From assembly GCF_001513745.1 (NCBI RefSeq), contig NZ_CP013380.1, positions 744,001-808,000 of the forward strand: a stretch of 64,000 nucleotides of DNA, in the 5' to 3' direction. How positions within the stretch are numbered: position 1 is the first letter of the stretch; every line of letters starts with the position of its first letter. This document shows, one piece after another, positions 1 to 7,890 of this stretch. The notes beneath the pieces are model-generated. The model ran no database searches and was not told the DNA's origin. It saw only the letters and a program-made list of their open reading frames with translations. The translations under genes were made by a program, and so were the position numbers. The DNA is from Burkholderia humptydooensis. GTDB lineage: Bacteria > Pseudomonadota > Gammaproteobacteria > Burkholderiales > Burkholderiaceae.

Positions 1-675
1 CTGATCATCGCCGGCTCGCTCGTCGGCTCGTCGGGCGCGATCCTGTCGTACATCATGTGCCACGCGATGAACCGCTCGTTCTTCAACGTGCTGCTCGGCG
101 GCTTCGGCGCGGAACCGGGTGCGGCGGCGGGCGGCGCGAAGGAGCAGCGGCCGGTGAAGTCGGGCTCGGCGGAGGATGCGTCGTTCATGCTCGGCAACGC
201 GGAATCGGTCGTGATCGTGCCGGGCTACGGGCTTGCGGTGGCGCGCGCGCAGCACGCGCTCAAGGAGCTGACCGACAAGCTCGTCGAGAAGGGCGTCGAC
301 GTGCGCTACGCGATCCACCCGGTCGCTGGGCGGATGCCCGGGCACATGAACGTGCTGCTCGCGGAAGCGGAAGTGCCGTACGACATCGTGTTCGAGATGG
401 AGGACATCAACGGCGAGATGGGCCAGGCCGATGTGGTGCTCGTGCTCGGGGCGAACGACGTGGTGAATCCGGCCGCGAAGAACGATCCGAAATCGCCGAT
501 CGCGGGGATGCCGATCATCGAGGCGTACAAGGCGCGCACGGTGATCGTCAACAAGCGGTCGATGGCGGCGGGCTATGCGGGCCTCGACAACGAGCTCTTC
601 TACATGGACAAGACGATGATGGTCTTCGGCGATGCGAAGAAGGTCATCGAGGACATGGTGAAGTCGGTCGAATGA
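1..675 (+). CDS. pntB: NAD(P) transhydrogenase subunit beta (C-terminal part)
   Basis: Only the last 224 residues are in the window; the frame is open from base 1. The product is the membrane beta subunit of the proton-translocating transhydrogenase, which moves hydride from NADH to NADP+ using the proton gradient. The first ~25 residues are the end of the last membrane helix. They are followed by a linker and by domain III, which binds NADP(H). Domain III is recognised from PGYGLAVARAQ near residue 75, a GANDVVNPAAK stretch and KRSMAAGYAGLDNELF near the end, all typical of PntB. The stop TGA is at 673-675. A strong hairpin without a T-tract follows at 689-713. The pntA partners would lie upstream, outside the window. 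Confidence 0.96.
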   Translation: MIIAGSLVGSSGAILSYIMCHAMNRSFFNVLLGGFGAEPGAAAGGAKEQRPVKSGSAEDASFMLGNAESVVIVPGYGLAVARAQHALKELTDKLVEKGVDVRYAIHPVAGRMPGHMNVLLAEAEVPYDIVFEMEDINGEMGQADVVLVLGANDVVNPAAKNDPKSPIAGMPIIEAYKARTVIVNKRSMAAGYAGLDNELFYMDKTMMVFGDAKKVIEDMVKSVE

Positions 676-688
676 CGCGGCGGGCGGG

Positions 689-713
689 CGCCCGGCCGGC
701 GCTCGGCCGGGCG
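689..713. other. GC-rich hairpin after pntB
   Basis: A perfect 10-bp inverted repeat (CGCCCGGCCG / CGGCCGGGCG) with a 5-nt loop lies 14 bases after the pntB stop. No T-run follows, so it is not a classical intrinsic terminator. It could protect the pntB mRNA 3' end or assist Rho-dependent termination. Just behind it, at 730-755, TCGTGAATCGCG occurs twice with a 14-bp period. Confidence 0.45.
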
Positions 714-806
714 TTCGGGGCATCTCGTATCGTGAATCGCGTGTCGTGAATCGCGCCGGTCGGCGTGCGGCCCTTGGGGAAGCGCGCCGATGCGGCCCCG
801 CCGCGC

Positions 807-1493
807 TCAACGCACGGGCGCGTTCGCCTTGCGCAGATAGTCGGCGAGCCGTTTGCCTTCCTGATCGGGAAACGGGTCGTGCACCGCGACTTCGTTCATG
901 CGCGCGATGTCGAAGGTGCGGAAGTCCTCGCGCAGCTCGCACCACGCGCCGATCGTCCAGCGTCCGCCCCAGTACACGAGACCGAGCGGCCACACGCGGC
1001 GCGTCGTCCGCGCGCCGAGCCGGTCGCAGTAAGCGAAGCTGACGATGCGGCGGCCGTCGACCGCTTCGTGCAGCGCATCCACTTTTTCCGGGAACGTGCG
1101 GTCGATGTGAAACGACGGCGCGAACACCGCGAGCCGGTCGAGCGTCGCGCGCTTGTCGGCGGGCATCGCCGACGCGATCTTCGCGAGCGCCGAACGCGCG
1201 CCGCCCGCAAAGCGCGCGCCGCCCCACGTTTCGAGCATCCGCGCGCCCGCCGCGAGCGCGGCAAGCTCTTCGGCCGTAAACGTGAGGGGCGGCAGGCTCG
1301 CCGCGCGGTTCAGGCGATAGCCGATTCCGGCTTCGCCCTCGATCGGCACGCCCGACAGTTGCAGGTCCCGCACGTCGCGATACACGGTGCGCGGCGACAC
1401 CGACAGCCAGTCGGCGAGCTGCTGCGCGGTCGTCAGGCGGCGGCCGCGCAGCAATTCGGCGATCTGGAACAGGCGGTCGGCGCGGCGCGTCAT
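807..1493 (-). CDS. WYL-domain (YafY-type) transcriptional regulator
   Basis: A 228-residue DNA-binding regulator. Residues ~1-55 form a DeoR-like winged helix-turn-helix (MTRRADRLFQIAELL followed by LTTAQQLADWLSVSPRTVYR). From about residue 120 on there is a WYL ligand-sensing domain (RRIVSFAYCDRLGARTTRRV, then WGGRWTIGAWCELR). This is the short YafY architecture without a long C-terminal extension. The ATG at 1493 is chosen because homologues begin at MTRRADR; the frame remains open further upstream. A TATCAT -10-like element on the minus strand (1535-1540) would give a ~35-nt leader. It lies downstream of the VOC gene in the same direction, which suggests it may control that gene and itself. 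The ligand is unknown. Confidence 0.85.
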   Translation of the reverse strand: MTRRADRLFQIAELLRGRRLTTAQQLADWLSVSPRTVYRDVRDLQLSGVPIEGEAGIGYRLNRAASLPPLTFTAEELAALAAGARMLETWGGARFAGGARSALAKIASAMPADKRATLDRLAVFAPSFHIDRTFPEKVDALHEAVDGRRIVSFAYCDRLGARTTRRVWPLGLVYWGGRWTIGAWCELREDFRTFDIARMNEVAVHDPFPDQEGKRLADYLRKANAPVR

Positions 1494-1734
1494 CGCGGGG
1501 CTACGGGCTGGGAAACAGGGTGGAGAATGCCGCGATGATAGCGCCGCGCGCGGCGGCTGGCGCGCGCGGTTTTCGTAGTTGGCGCAATGCGCGCGATTGT
1601 TGCGGCGAATGGTTGCGCAAGCGTTGCCGCCCACGTTTCCGCCGCCTCGCGCGGCGCGGCCCCGCGCGTTGCGGCGACGCGCGCGGCGCCCGTCTTGCCC
1701 GCGTGCGCGAGCCCGCGCCCGCCCGGCGACGCGC
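1494..1734. other. intergenic region between WYL regulator and VOC gene
   Basis: These 241 bases are GC-rich and hold no credible gene. The only readable signal is the minus-strand TATCAT (1535-1540), a possible -10 box for the regulator gene. Confidence 0.3.
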
Positions 1735-2127
1735 TCAACTGCATTTGAGCGAATGCAGGCCGACGCGATTGCCCTCGGTGTCGACGAGGTAGCCGATGTA
1801 GCCGTAGTTGTTCGGCAGCTCGATCACCGCGCCCTGCACGATGCCGCCCGCGCGCTTCGCGCGCTCGAGCGCGGCCGTCACTGGACCGTTCGCGTTCAGG
1901 TAGACGACGGCGCCGTCCGCGCCCGGCTTCAGCCGCTGCGGATCGTAGACGACCGCGCCGCCCGTGGCCGCTTCCGGATGCACGAAGACCGCGGTCGGCA
2001 CGCCGCCGATCACCTCGCGCTGCAACGCCGTCTGCAGCACGGTTTCATAGAAGCGGATCGCGCGGTCGAAATCGACTGACGGAAGGTCGAACCAGGCGAT
2101 CACGCTTTCGCTTTTTGCGGTAGTCAT
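1735..2127 (-). CDS. VOC-superfamily (glyoxalase-fold) protein
   Basis: A 130-residue protein of the vicinal-oxygen-chelate fold. Two beta-alpha-beta-beta-beta halves can be followed: IAWFDLPSVDFDRAIRFYE at the N-terminus and VVYLNANGPVTAALERA to GYIGYLVDTEGNRVGLHSL at the C-terminus. The final D-x-E-G-N-R-x-G-L-H-S motif is typical of YwkD/PhnB-like VOC proteins. The reaction cannot be assigned; the family includes dioxygenases, isomerases and resistance proteins. Start at 2127 is supported by GGAG six bases upstream. A perfect palindrome lies 72 bases before the ATG (2199-2222). Neighbours are a WYL regulator downstream and a divergent AHSA1 gene. Confidence 0.85.
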   Translation of the reverse strand: MTTAKSESVIAWFDLPSVDFDRAIRFYETVLQTALQREVIGGVPTAVFVHPEAATGGAVVYDPQRLKPGADGAVVYLNANGPVTAALERAKRAGGIVQGAVIELPNNYGYIGYLVDTEGNRVGLHSLKCS

Positions 2128-2198
2128 TGCAAGCTCCATGTACGTTGATGGGCGGGGGAATCCGTTCCGCCAAACCCGCGTCGCAGTGTGCGCGGGGC

Positions 2199-2222
2199 CT
2201 GCTGACAACGTATTGTCAGCAG
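2199..2222. promoter_or_regulatory. perfect 10-bp inverted repeat, probable operator
   Basis: CTGCTGACAA, spacer CGTA, TTGTCAGCAG. It sits in the divergent region between the VOC gene (72 bases from its ATG) and the AHSA1-type gene (160 bases from its ATG). A 20-base perfect dyad by chance is very unlikely, and the TGACAA-N4-TTGTCA core looks like a dimeric repressor site. The nearby WYL regulator is the obvious candidate, but that is inference. Confidence 0.6.
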
Positions 2223-2382
2223 CGTAACGGCGCTTGACGCGCCGGCTTCAGGTCGCACAATGAAGCGATGCCGGCCGGCTCCGGCGGGCATCGCGCTCGC
2301 CGCGTGCGTGCCGAAGCGCCGGACGGACGGCTCGCCGGCCCGGCACGCGGATTCGAAACGGCCCGCATCGATGGAGACGACG

Positions 2383-2856
2383 ATGGCTGACCTCGCTTAT
2401 GTGTACGTGACGTATATCGCATCGACGCCCGAGCGCGTGTTCGATGCGCTGACCAACGCGGAGCTGACGAAGGAATACTGGTGCCGGCACCGCAATGCAT
2501 CGCCGGACTGGCGGCCCGGCTCGCGCTGGGAGCATCAGGATTACGACGATCCGCGCACGGTCGACCTCGTCGGCGACGTGATCGAGAACGATCCGCCGAA
2601 CCGGCTCGTGATCTCGTGGCGGTTCCCGACGGGCAGCGAGGACACGCGCGTGACGTTCGCCGTCGAGCCGTTCATGGACGATGCGGTGCGCCTGACCGTC
2701 AGGCACGAGAACCTCGTGCCGGATTCGGACATGGACCGCGGGATCAGAATGGGGTGGCCCGTCGTGCTGTCGAGCCTGAAGACGCTGCTCGAGACGGGAC
2801 GGCCGCTCGCGATGACGGCGCGCCGCTGGCATGGCGGGAGCGCGGACGGGCGGTGA
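2383..2856 (+). CDS. SRPBCC / AHSA1-type START-like domain protein
   Basis: A 157-residue protein with the AHSA1 (activator of Hsp90 ATPase homologue 1-like) signature: YVTYIASTPERVFDALTNAE, then KEYWCRHRNASPDWRPGSRW and a C-terminal WPVVLSSLKTLLETG helix. These helix-grip folds bind hydrophobic ligands; in bacteria such genes often pair with a small HTH repressor, but none is adjacent here. The start at 2383 (MADLAYVYV) aligns with family N-termini and has GGAG eight bases before it; an ATG at 2371 is possible. It is divergent from the VOC gene and shares the palindrome region. Function unknown. Confidence 0.82.
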   Translation: MADLAYVYVTYIASTPERVFDALTNAELTKEYWCRHRNASPDWRPGSRWEHQDYDDPRTVDLVGDVIENDPPNRLVISWRFPTGSEDTRVTFAVEPFMDDAVRLTVRHENLVPDSDMDRGIRMGWPVVLSSLKTLLETGRPLAMTARRWHGGSADGR

Positions 2857-2954
2857 CGGGCGTGCGCCGCGCCGGCGCGCGCGGCGGGCGGCGCAGACGT
2901 TTGCGCCGCCGTCGTGAAGCCTGCGCGCACGCCGCGCGGCAAACGCGCCGCGCG

Positions 2955-4250
2955 TTATTCGCCGTCGTCGGCCGCCGCCGGGCGCTGCCGGACGCTGCCC
3001 GCGATCAGATCGAAGCGGAACAGCCGGCACTCGAGCGCGCCGTTGAAGAGCGGCGTCTTCGCCGATTCGCGCAGCCGCAACTGGCCCGGCAGCGTGCGGT
3101 CCGAGCTCAGCATGAACGCCTGCCAGCCAGTGAAGCGCTGCTTGAGCGCGTCGCCGAGCGCGCGGAAGAATTCGCCGTCGGGCGAATCGGCGTGCGTGCG
3201 GCGGAACGCGTCGTCGCCGCCGCGGTTCTTGCCCGTCTCGCGCACGTCGCCGCGCGGGCCGCGGCCGCGCACCTCGATCCGCTCGCCGTACGGCGGGTTC
3301 GTGACGATCATGCCGGGCGCGGCGACGGGCGGCGTCATGTTGCGCGCGTCGATCTGCTTGAGCCACAGCGGCGGCACCCCCGCGCGCTCGAGGTTCGCGC
3401 GCGTCTTATCGAGCATGTCGCCGGAGATGTCGCTGCCGAAGATCAGCAGATCGTCGCGCTTGCCGCGCGCCGCGCGCTTCGCGTCCATCGCGGCGACCTT
3501 CAGCGCCTGCCACGCGGTGATGTCGTATTGCTTGAGCTTCTCGAAGCCGAAGCGGCGCTCGACGCCCGGCGCCACGCCGAGCGCGATCTGCGCGGCTTCC
3601 GCGACGAACGTGCCGCTGCCGCACATCGGATCGTAGAACGGCGTGCCGGGCGTCCAGCCGGCCAGGCGCAGGATGCCCGCCGCGAGGTTCTCGCGCAGCG
3701 GCGCCGCGCCCTTGTCGAGGCGCCAGCCGCGCTTGAAGAGCGGCTCGCCGGACGTATCGAGATACAGCGTGCAGTCGCCCGCCGTCAGGAATGCGAACAC
3801 GCGCACGTCGGGCTGCGCGGTGTCGATGCTCGGGCGCGCGCCCGTCTTCTCGCGCAGGCGGTCGCAGATCGCGTCCTTCACGCGCAGCGTCGCGAATTCG
3901 AGGCTCTTCAGCGGCGACTTGATCGCGGTGATGTCGACGCGCAGCGTCTGCGTCGGCGCGAACCAGCGCTCCCACGGCTGTTCGAGCGCGAGCGCGTAGA
4001 CATCCTGCTCGTTGCGGTACGGGCGGTGCGCGATCTTCAGCAGCACGCGGCTCGCGATCCGCGAATGCAGGTTGGCCGCCATGCCGGCCGCCCAGCCGCC
4101 GCGGAAATGGACGCCGCCCGGCACCTGCGCGCCCGCGTCGTACGGGGCGATCGCGTGGCGCGCGGCGATCTCCGCGAGCTCGGCGGCGAGCGCGGCCTCG
4201 AGCCCGCGCGGGCAGGGAGCGAAGAAGTCGAATAGGGTCGGCGAGGACAT
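2955..4250 (-). CDS. rlmL: 23S rRNA guanine-N2 methyltransferase, RlmL-type (THUMP domain)
   Basis: A 431-residue SAM-dependent rRNA methyltransferase. The N-terminal ~160 residues contain a ferredoxin-like and THUMP RNA-binding region (FFAPCPRGLEAALAAELAE). The catalytic domain has motif I DPMCGSGTFVAEAA and the base-flipping NPPYGER motif of N2-guanine methyltransferases. Escherichia coli RlmL is a ~700-residue fusion with the m7G2069 enzyme RlmK; here only the RlmL half is present. After NPPYGER there is an unusual Gly/Arg-rich insert of ~25 residues. A minus-strand TACAAT at 4281-4286 predicts a transcription start just upstream of ATG 4250, which argues for that start over a TTG at 4271. 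Confidence 0.88.
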   Translation of the reverse strand: MSSPTLFDFFAPCPRGLEAALAAELAEIAARHAIAPYDAGAQVPGGVHFRGGWAAGMAANLHSRIASRVLLKIAHRPYRNEQDVYALALEQPWERWFAPTQTLRVDITAIKSPLKSLEFATLRVKDAICDRLREKTGARPSIDTAQPDVRVFAFLTAGDCTLYLDTSGEPLFKRGWRLDKGAAPLRENLAAGILRLAGWTPGTPFYDPMCGSGTFVAEAAQIALGVAPGVERRFGFEKLKQYDITAWQALKVAAMDAKRAARGKRDDLLIFGSDISGDMLDKTRANLERAGVPPLWLKQIDARNMTPPVAAPGMIVTNPPYGERIEVRGRGPRGDVRETGKNRGGDDAFRRTHADSPDGEFFRALGDALKQRFTGWQAFMLSSDRTLPGQLRLRESAKTPLFNGALECRLFRFDLIAGSVRQRPAAADDGE

Positions 4251-4395
4251 AAGGCGGGCTGTTGCGTGCAAAATTACGCCATTGTACGCGGGGTGCGTGC
4301 TAGGACCGTCACGTCGCTACGCCGTCATGCCGTTACGTCGTCACCGCCGCCGCGCGGCGGCGTCCGCGTCGCGACGGCCGGCCCGGAGCTCAGTG

Positions 4396-6513
4396 TCAGT
4401 GCGCGCGGGATTCGCCCGCCGCGCCGCCGCCGCGCGGCGGCCACACGAGGCTCGCCGGCCGCGCGAGCACCGCGCGGCCGATCGCGGCGACGAGCGCGCG
4501 CACCTTCGTCGGCCGCAGGCTGCGCGAGCGCACCGCCATCGTGAACGCGAGCGCGAAGCTCACCGCGACGTTCAGGATCGCCATGCCGAAGACGCCCGCG
4601 ACCGCCCACCACAGCTCGGCCGTGTGCAGCGTCTGCCTGCCGAGCACGCCGATCGCGACGCCGATCGAGCCGGCGGAGAGCGTCACGTGCCGCACTTCGA
4701 ACGAGAACGCGAATGCGCTGACGATCGCCGGCACGAGCCCGAGCATCAGCCCGAGCCCGACGTTGCCGACGACGCCCGCGACGTTCGAGCGGCAGAAGTG
4801 CGCGAGCTTCGCCGCGCCCGCGACGCCGAGCGTGATGCGCAGGCGGCGGTTGTACGCGAGCGCGTCGCCGACGCGATGCAGCACGAACCAGTTGTCGGCC
4901 CAGCCGGCGAGGAGGCTCGACGCCCACAGCAGCACGCCCGTAAGCGCCGCGTAGATCGGCGTCGGGCCGATGAGCGAGAACGATTTCAGCGTCGCGTGCG
5001 CCTTTTCGGGCGAGATCAGGTTCGTGTGCAGAACGCCGCTCGCGAACATCTGCACGGCGAAGCACACGGGCAGCACGACGAGCACATTGCCGCTGATCGC
5101 GGCCGCCTGCGTGCGGATCAGCGCGATCACCGACGACACGAACTGCTTCACGCCGTCTTCGTGGCCGGTGCCGTCGAGTTCGCGCGCGATCGTCGGCGCG
5201 GTCATCGCCGGCTGCTTCGTCGCGAGCGTGAAGTGCAGGAAGTGCATCAGCATGAAGCTCGCCGCGTAGTTGATGCCGGCGAGCAGCCCCTCGAGCATCG
5301 ATTGCAGGTGCGCGCCCGTGATCCCGAACTTGATGCAAACGGTGGCGACCGTCACGAGGCCGCCGCCCGCCGCCATGCGCAGCATCTTCAGATATTCGGC
5401 GCGGCCGCGCGAGATGTAGTGCTCGCCCGTGTCGGCGTTCGTCTCGACGAGCTTGCGCGCGAAGAGGGCGAAGTTGCTGCGCACGAGGTGCGCCACGCTC
5501 TGGCTGTTCTGGTTCGCGTCGACGAGCTCGGCTGTCAGGTGCGCGAGGCCGCGCAGGTCGTCGCGCGCCATCCACGCGTTCAGGAGCGCCTCCGCGCGCA
5601 GGATGCGCATGCGCATCCGTTCGACCTGGAACACGATGTCGACCGACACGCCGTTGCGGTACAGATGCGAGAACACGTCGTCGATCGACACGCGGCACTC
5701 GTCGAGCAGCACGCGCAGATAGTTGACCTCGTGCAGCAGCTTGCTCGGATCGCCGCCGTCGTCGAGCGCGGCCTGCGCGGTCTCGACGGCGAGCATCGCG
5801 CGCGTGAGCCGGTAGAACGGCTGCGCCTCGAGCGGCGTGCGCGCGTCCTCGTCGGACAGGCGGCTGCGCACGGTCTGCGACAGCCCCGTCGAGCTGATCT
5901 GGCACGTAAGGTTGTGCAGCGCGGCGAGCAGATCGCGCGAGAACGAGCCGGGCTGGTGGCGCTCCTTGTCGGTCACGTCGAACGCGAACAGGTCGGCCAG
6001 ACGCGCGAGCAGGTCGTCGGGCAGCGCGTCGATCCACTGCGCGTCGGCGGGCGACGGAAACATCAGCGTGAAGAGCGCGGCGAGCTCGCGGCGGTTCGGC
6101 GCGGGCGGGATCAGCGACGAATCGATCCGCTCGACGAGCGCGCCGAAGAAGCCCGAATGCACGGGCATCCCGGCGTCGCACAAGAGCGAGATGCCGTCGC
6201 TTTCGCGCAGCACGCCGCGCAGCAGGCGCGCGACGTTCGTCTTCCATTCGGGATTGCGCTCGAGCACGTGGAGCACGTAGCGCAGCCGCGCGTGCGCCGC
6301 CGCGAACGTGCGCTCGCCGGATTCGGCCTGCGCGGGCGCGGCGGCGGCCATCGCGCCGTCGCGATGCAGCCAGTGCGCGAGCTCGATCAGCCACTCGGCG
6401 CGTTCCGCGTATGGCGCGCCGGCGTCGGCTGTCGCGAGGAGCGCGTCGAGCTGATGACTCGCGCTGCGCGACGCGCGCCACTTCTTGATCAGGGTCGTCA
6501 GGGAATCGAACAT
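4396..6513 (-). CDS. membrane protein of the SpecificRecomb (Gcr) family
   Basis: A 705-residue protein of the family usually labelled 'site-specific recombinase' (PF10136), an old name from a gonococcal gene. I see no tyrosine- or serine-recombinase catalytic motif. The first ~340 residues are soluble and helical (IKKWRASRSASHQLDALL to NSQSVAHLVRSNFALFARKL). The second half holds about six to eight hydrophobic segments, for example MAAGGGLVTVATVCIKFGI, ISGNVLVVLPVCFAVQMF and VAGVVGNVGLGLMLGLVPAI. It is therefore an inner-membrane protein of unknown function. The Ala/Gly/Pro-rich tail ends in RGGGAAGESRAH. It is transcribed in the same direction as rlmL, 145 bases before it. Confidence 0.85.
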   Translation of the reverse strand: MFDSLTTLIKKWRASRSASHQLDALLATADAGAPYAERAEWLIELAHWLHRDGAMAAAAPAQAESGERTFAAAHARLRYVLHVLERNPEWKTNVARLLRGVLRESDGISLLCDAGMPVHSGFFGALVERIDSSLIPPAPNRRELAALFTLMFPSPADAQWIDALPDDLLARLADLFAFDVTDKERHQPGSFSRDLLAALHNLTCQISSTGLSQTVRSRLSDEDARTPLEAQPFYRLTRAMLAVETAQAALDDGGDPSKLLHEVNYLRVLLDECRVSIDDVFSHLYRNGVSVDIVFQVERMRMRILRAEALLNAWMARDDLRGLAHLTAELVDANQNSQSVAHLVRSNFALFARKLVETNADTGEHYISRGRAEYLKMLRMAAGGGLVTVATVCIKFGITGAHLQSMLEGLLAGINYAASFMLMHFLHFTLATKQPAMTAPTIARELDGTGHEDGVKQFVSSVIALIRTQAAAISGNVLVVLPVCFAVQMFASGVLHTNLISPEKAHATLKSFSLIGPTPIYAALTGVLLWASSLLAGWADNWFVLHRVGDALAYNRRLRITLGVAGAAKLAHFCRSNVAGVVGNVGLGLMLGLVPAIVSAFAFSFEVRHVTLSAGSIGVAIGVLGRQTLHTAELWWAVAGVFGMAILNVAVSFALAFTMAVRSRSLRPTKVRALVAAIGRAVLARPASLVWPPRGGGAAGESRAH

Positions 6514-7113
6514 AAGCGGAATATCGGGCGCCCCTACGGGCAGGGTTCTGTCGGGATGCTGTGCAAACCGGCGGCGCGGCGCAAGGGCGGCTCGCGCGCG
6601 GCGGTTCGGCCGGCCGTGCAGGCGTTGCGGCGTTCTCCGAATGCGCGGCGCCGTGGCGCGCGGCGCAATGGCGGACCGGCACGGTCCGGAGCGGCGGCGG
6701 GGCGGCGCAGCCAGCGCACATGATGGCCCCGGCTCGCCGGGAGGTGCGTAGGATCGTCAATCGACGCGAAAAACGCAAGGCGACTGTCGGCGGCGGCGTC
6801 GGTTCCTCGGTCGAATCGATAAACAATGTCAAACGGGGCGGCGGGGCTTGCGGGCCTCGGATTGTCCGGCCTTCGGAATCTCAGGCGGCCTGGAGCGGTT
6901 CGGGGCGGACGCTCGGCCGAACGGGCAGACGGACGGGCCAACGGGCGCGGTTTCCAGCCGGGTTCGGCACGACAAAAGGGGCGCCTGGCGGGACGCGCCC
7001 GGCGTGGCGGCTCCGGCCGGCTCGGCGCTGGCCGGGCCGGGCGATCTGCGGCTATCGGCCGCGACCGCCGGCTCCGGATTCCGGGTCGGTGCGATTGCGC
7101 ACGGCGGCCGGTG
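6514..7113. other. 600-bp intergenic region after the pqi operon
   Basis: No convincing gene is seen on either strand; open frames here are Arg/Gly/Pro-rich and lack family resemblance. It contains a probable pqi terminator (6974-7000) and an isolated minus-strand TTGACA at 6827-6832, with no good -10 box, that might belong to the promoter of the Gcr-family gene. Confidence 0.4.
6974..7000 (-). terminator. probable intrinsic terminator of the pqi operon
   Basis: Read on the minus strand: GGGCGC, a 10-nt loop, GCGCCC, then CTTTTG. It lies 114 bases after the pqiC stop. The stem is short and the U-tract is only four, so termination efficiency is uncertain. Confidence 0.4.
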
Positions 7114-7890
7114 TCACGGCGCGTCGCCGACGCGTTGCGAGTCCGCCTCGGCCGGGCCCGCCGGACAGCGCACGACGGGCGTCGCGAGTGCCGCGTCGCC
7201 CGCCGCATTCTTCGCCATCGCCGCCGCTTTCCTCGCCGCCGCGCCATCCGCCGCGCCGTTCGCGCGCGCGGCCGCCATCGCGCGCACGCCGGCCGCGATC
7301 TGGTCGGCGAGCGCGCCGATCGCCTGCCGGTGGCCCGCGACGAGCGCGTCGTAGCCCGCCTGCACCGGCTCGACGACGTCGGTGCGGCAGGTCATCACCG
7401 CCTGGCTCGGCAGCGCGCGCACGCTCCAGACGGCCGCGAGCGCCGCGTGCCTGCCCGGCCACGACTCGAAGCGCTGGACGTTCACGCTGACCCGGTAGAC
7501 GGGCACACCCGCCGGATACGCGGCGTTCGCGACGTCGATCGTGTCGAGCCGCCGCGTGAGCGCCGACGACAGCGCGCGGCGGATCTCGTCGGCGGGCGGC
7601 GACGCCCAGCGCTCTTCCTCGAGCACGTCGACCCGCGCGGCGTTCCTCTGCACGACGAGCTGATTCTTCGCGACCTGCTCCGGCACGTCGACGGACGGCA
7701 CCTGGATCAGGAACGCGGGATTCGCGCTGACGGTCCGGGCGGCGCCGGCCGCCGCCGCGGCGTCGAGCGTGTAGAAGCGTGCGGGCGGCGACGACGAGCA
7801 GGCCGCGAGCATGGCCGCCGCCGCAACGGCAGCCGCGGCAGCCGCGGCGGCGCGCGAAACACGCGCCGGTCGGAGCGAGCGTGCGGTCAT
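7114..7890 (-). CDS. pqiC: PqiC-type outer-membrane lipoprotein
   Basis: A 258-residue ABC-transport auxiliary lipoprotein. An Arg-containing start and a long Ala-rich hydrophobic stretch end in the lipobox LAAC, with the lipidated Cys at residue 31, followed by SSSPPARFYTLD. The RFYTL motif is typical of the PqiC/YmbA family (DUF330). PqiC anchors the periplasm-spanning PqiB assembly to the outer membrane in the phospholipid-trafficking PqiABC system. Start: ATG at 7890 with AGGAG upstream; it overlaps the pqiB stop by four bases (ATGA), so the genes are translationally coupled. The C-terminus carries an extra Ala-rich tail beyond the usual ~190 residues. Confidence 0.9.
   Translation of the reverse strand: MTARSLRPARVSRAAAAAAAAVAAAAMLAACSSSPPARFYTLDAAAAAGAARTVSANPAFLIQVPSVDVPEQVAKNQLVVQRNAARVDVLEEERWASPPADEIRRALSSALTRRLDTIDVANAAYPAGVPVYRVSVNVQRFESWPGRHAALAAVWSVRALPSQAVMTCRTDVVEPVQAGYDALVAGHRQAIGALADQIAAGVRAMAAARANGAADGAAARKAAAMAKNAAGDAALATPVVRCPAGPAEADSQRVGDAP

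Noticed and set aside
4251..4271. TTG start for rlmL seven residues upstream
   Set aside because: It lies three bases from the predicted transcription start and has no ribosome site; ATG 4250 fits better.
4012..6723. 903-codon open frame opposite the Gcr-family gene
   Set aside because: Composition is Arg/His/Glu-rich without motifs; it is the antisense of a real membrane protein.
6514..7113. Plus-strand open frames in the 600-bp gap (for example from 6826)
   Set aside because: Gly/Arg-rich, no good ribosome site, and they run into the antisense of pqiC.
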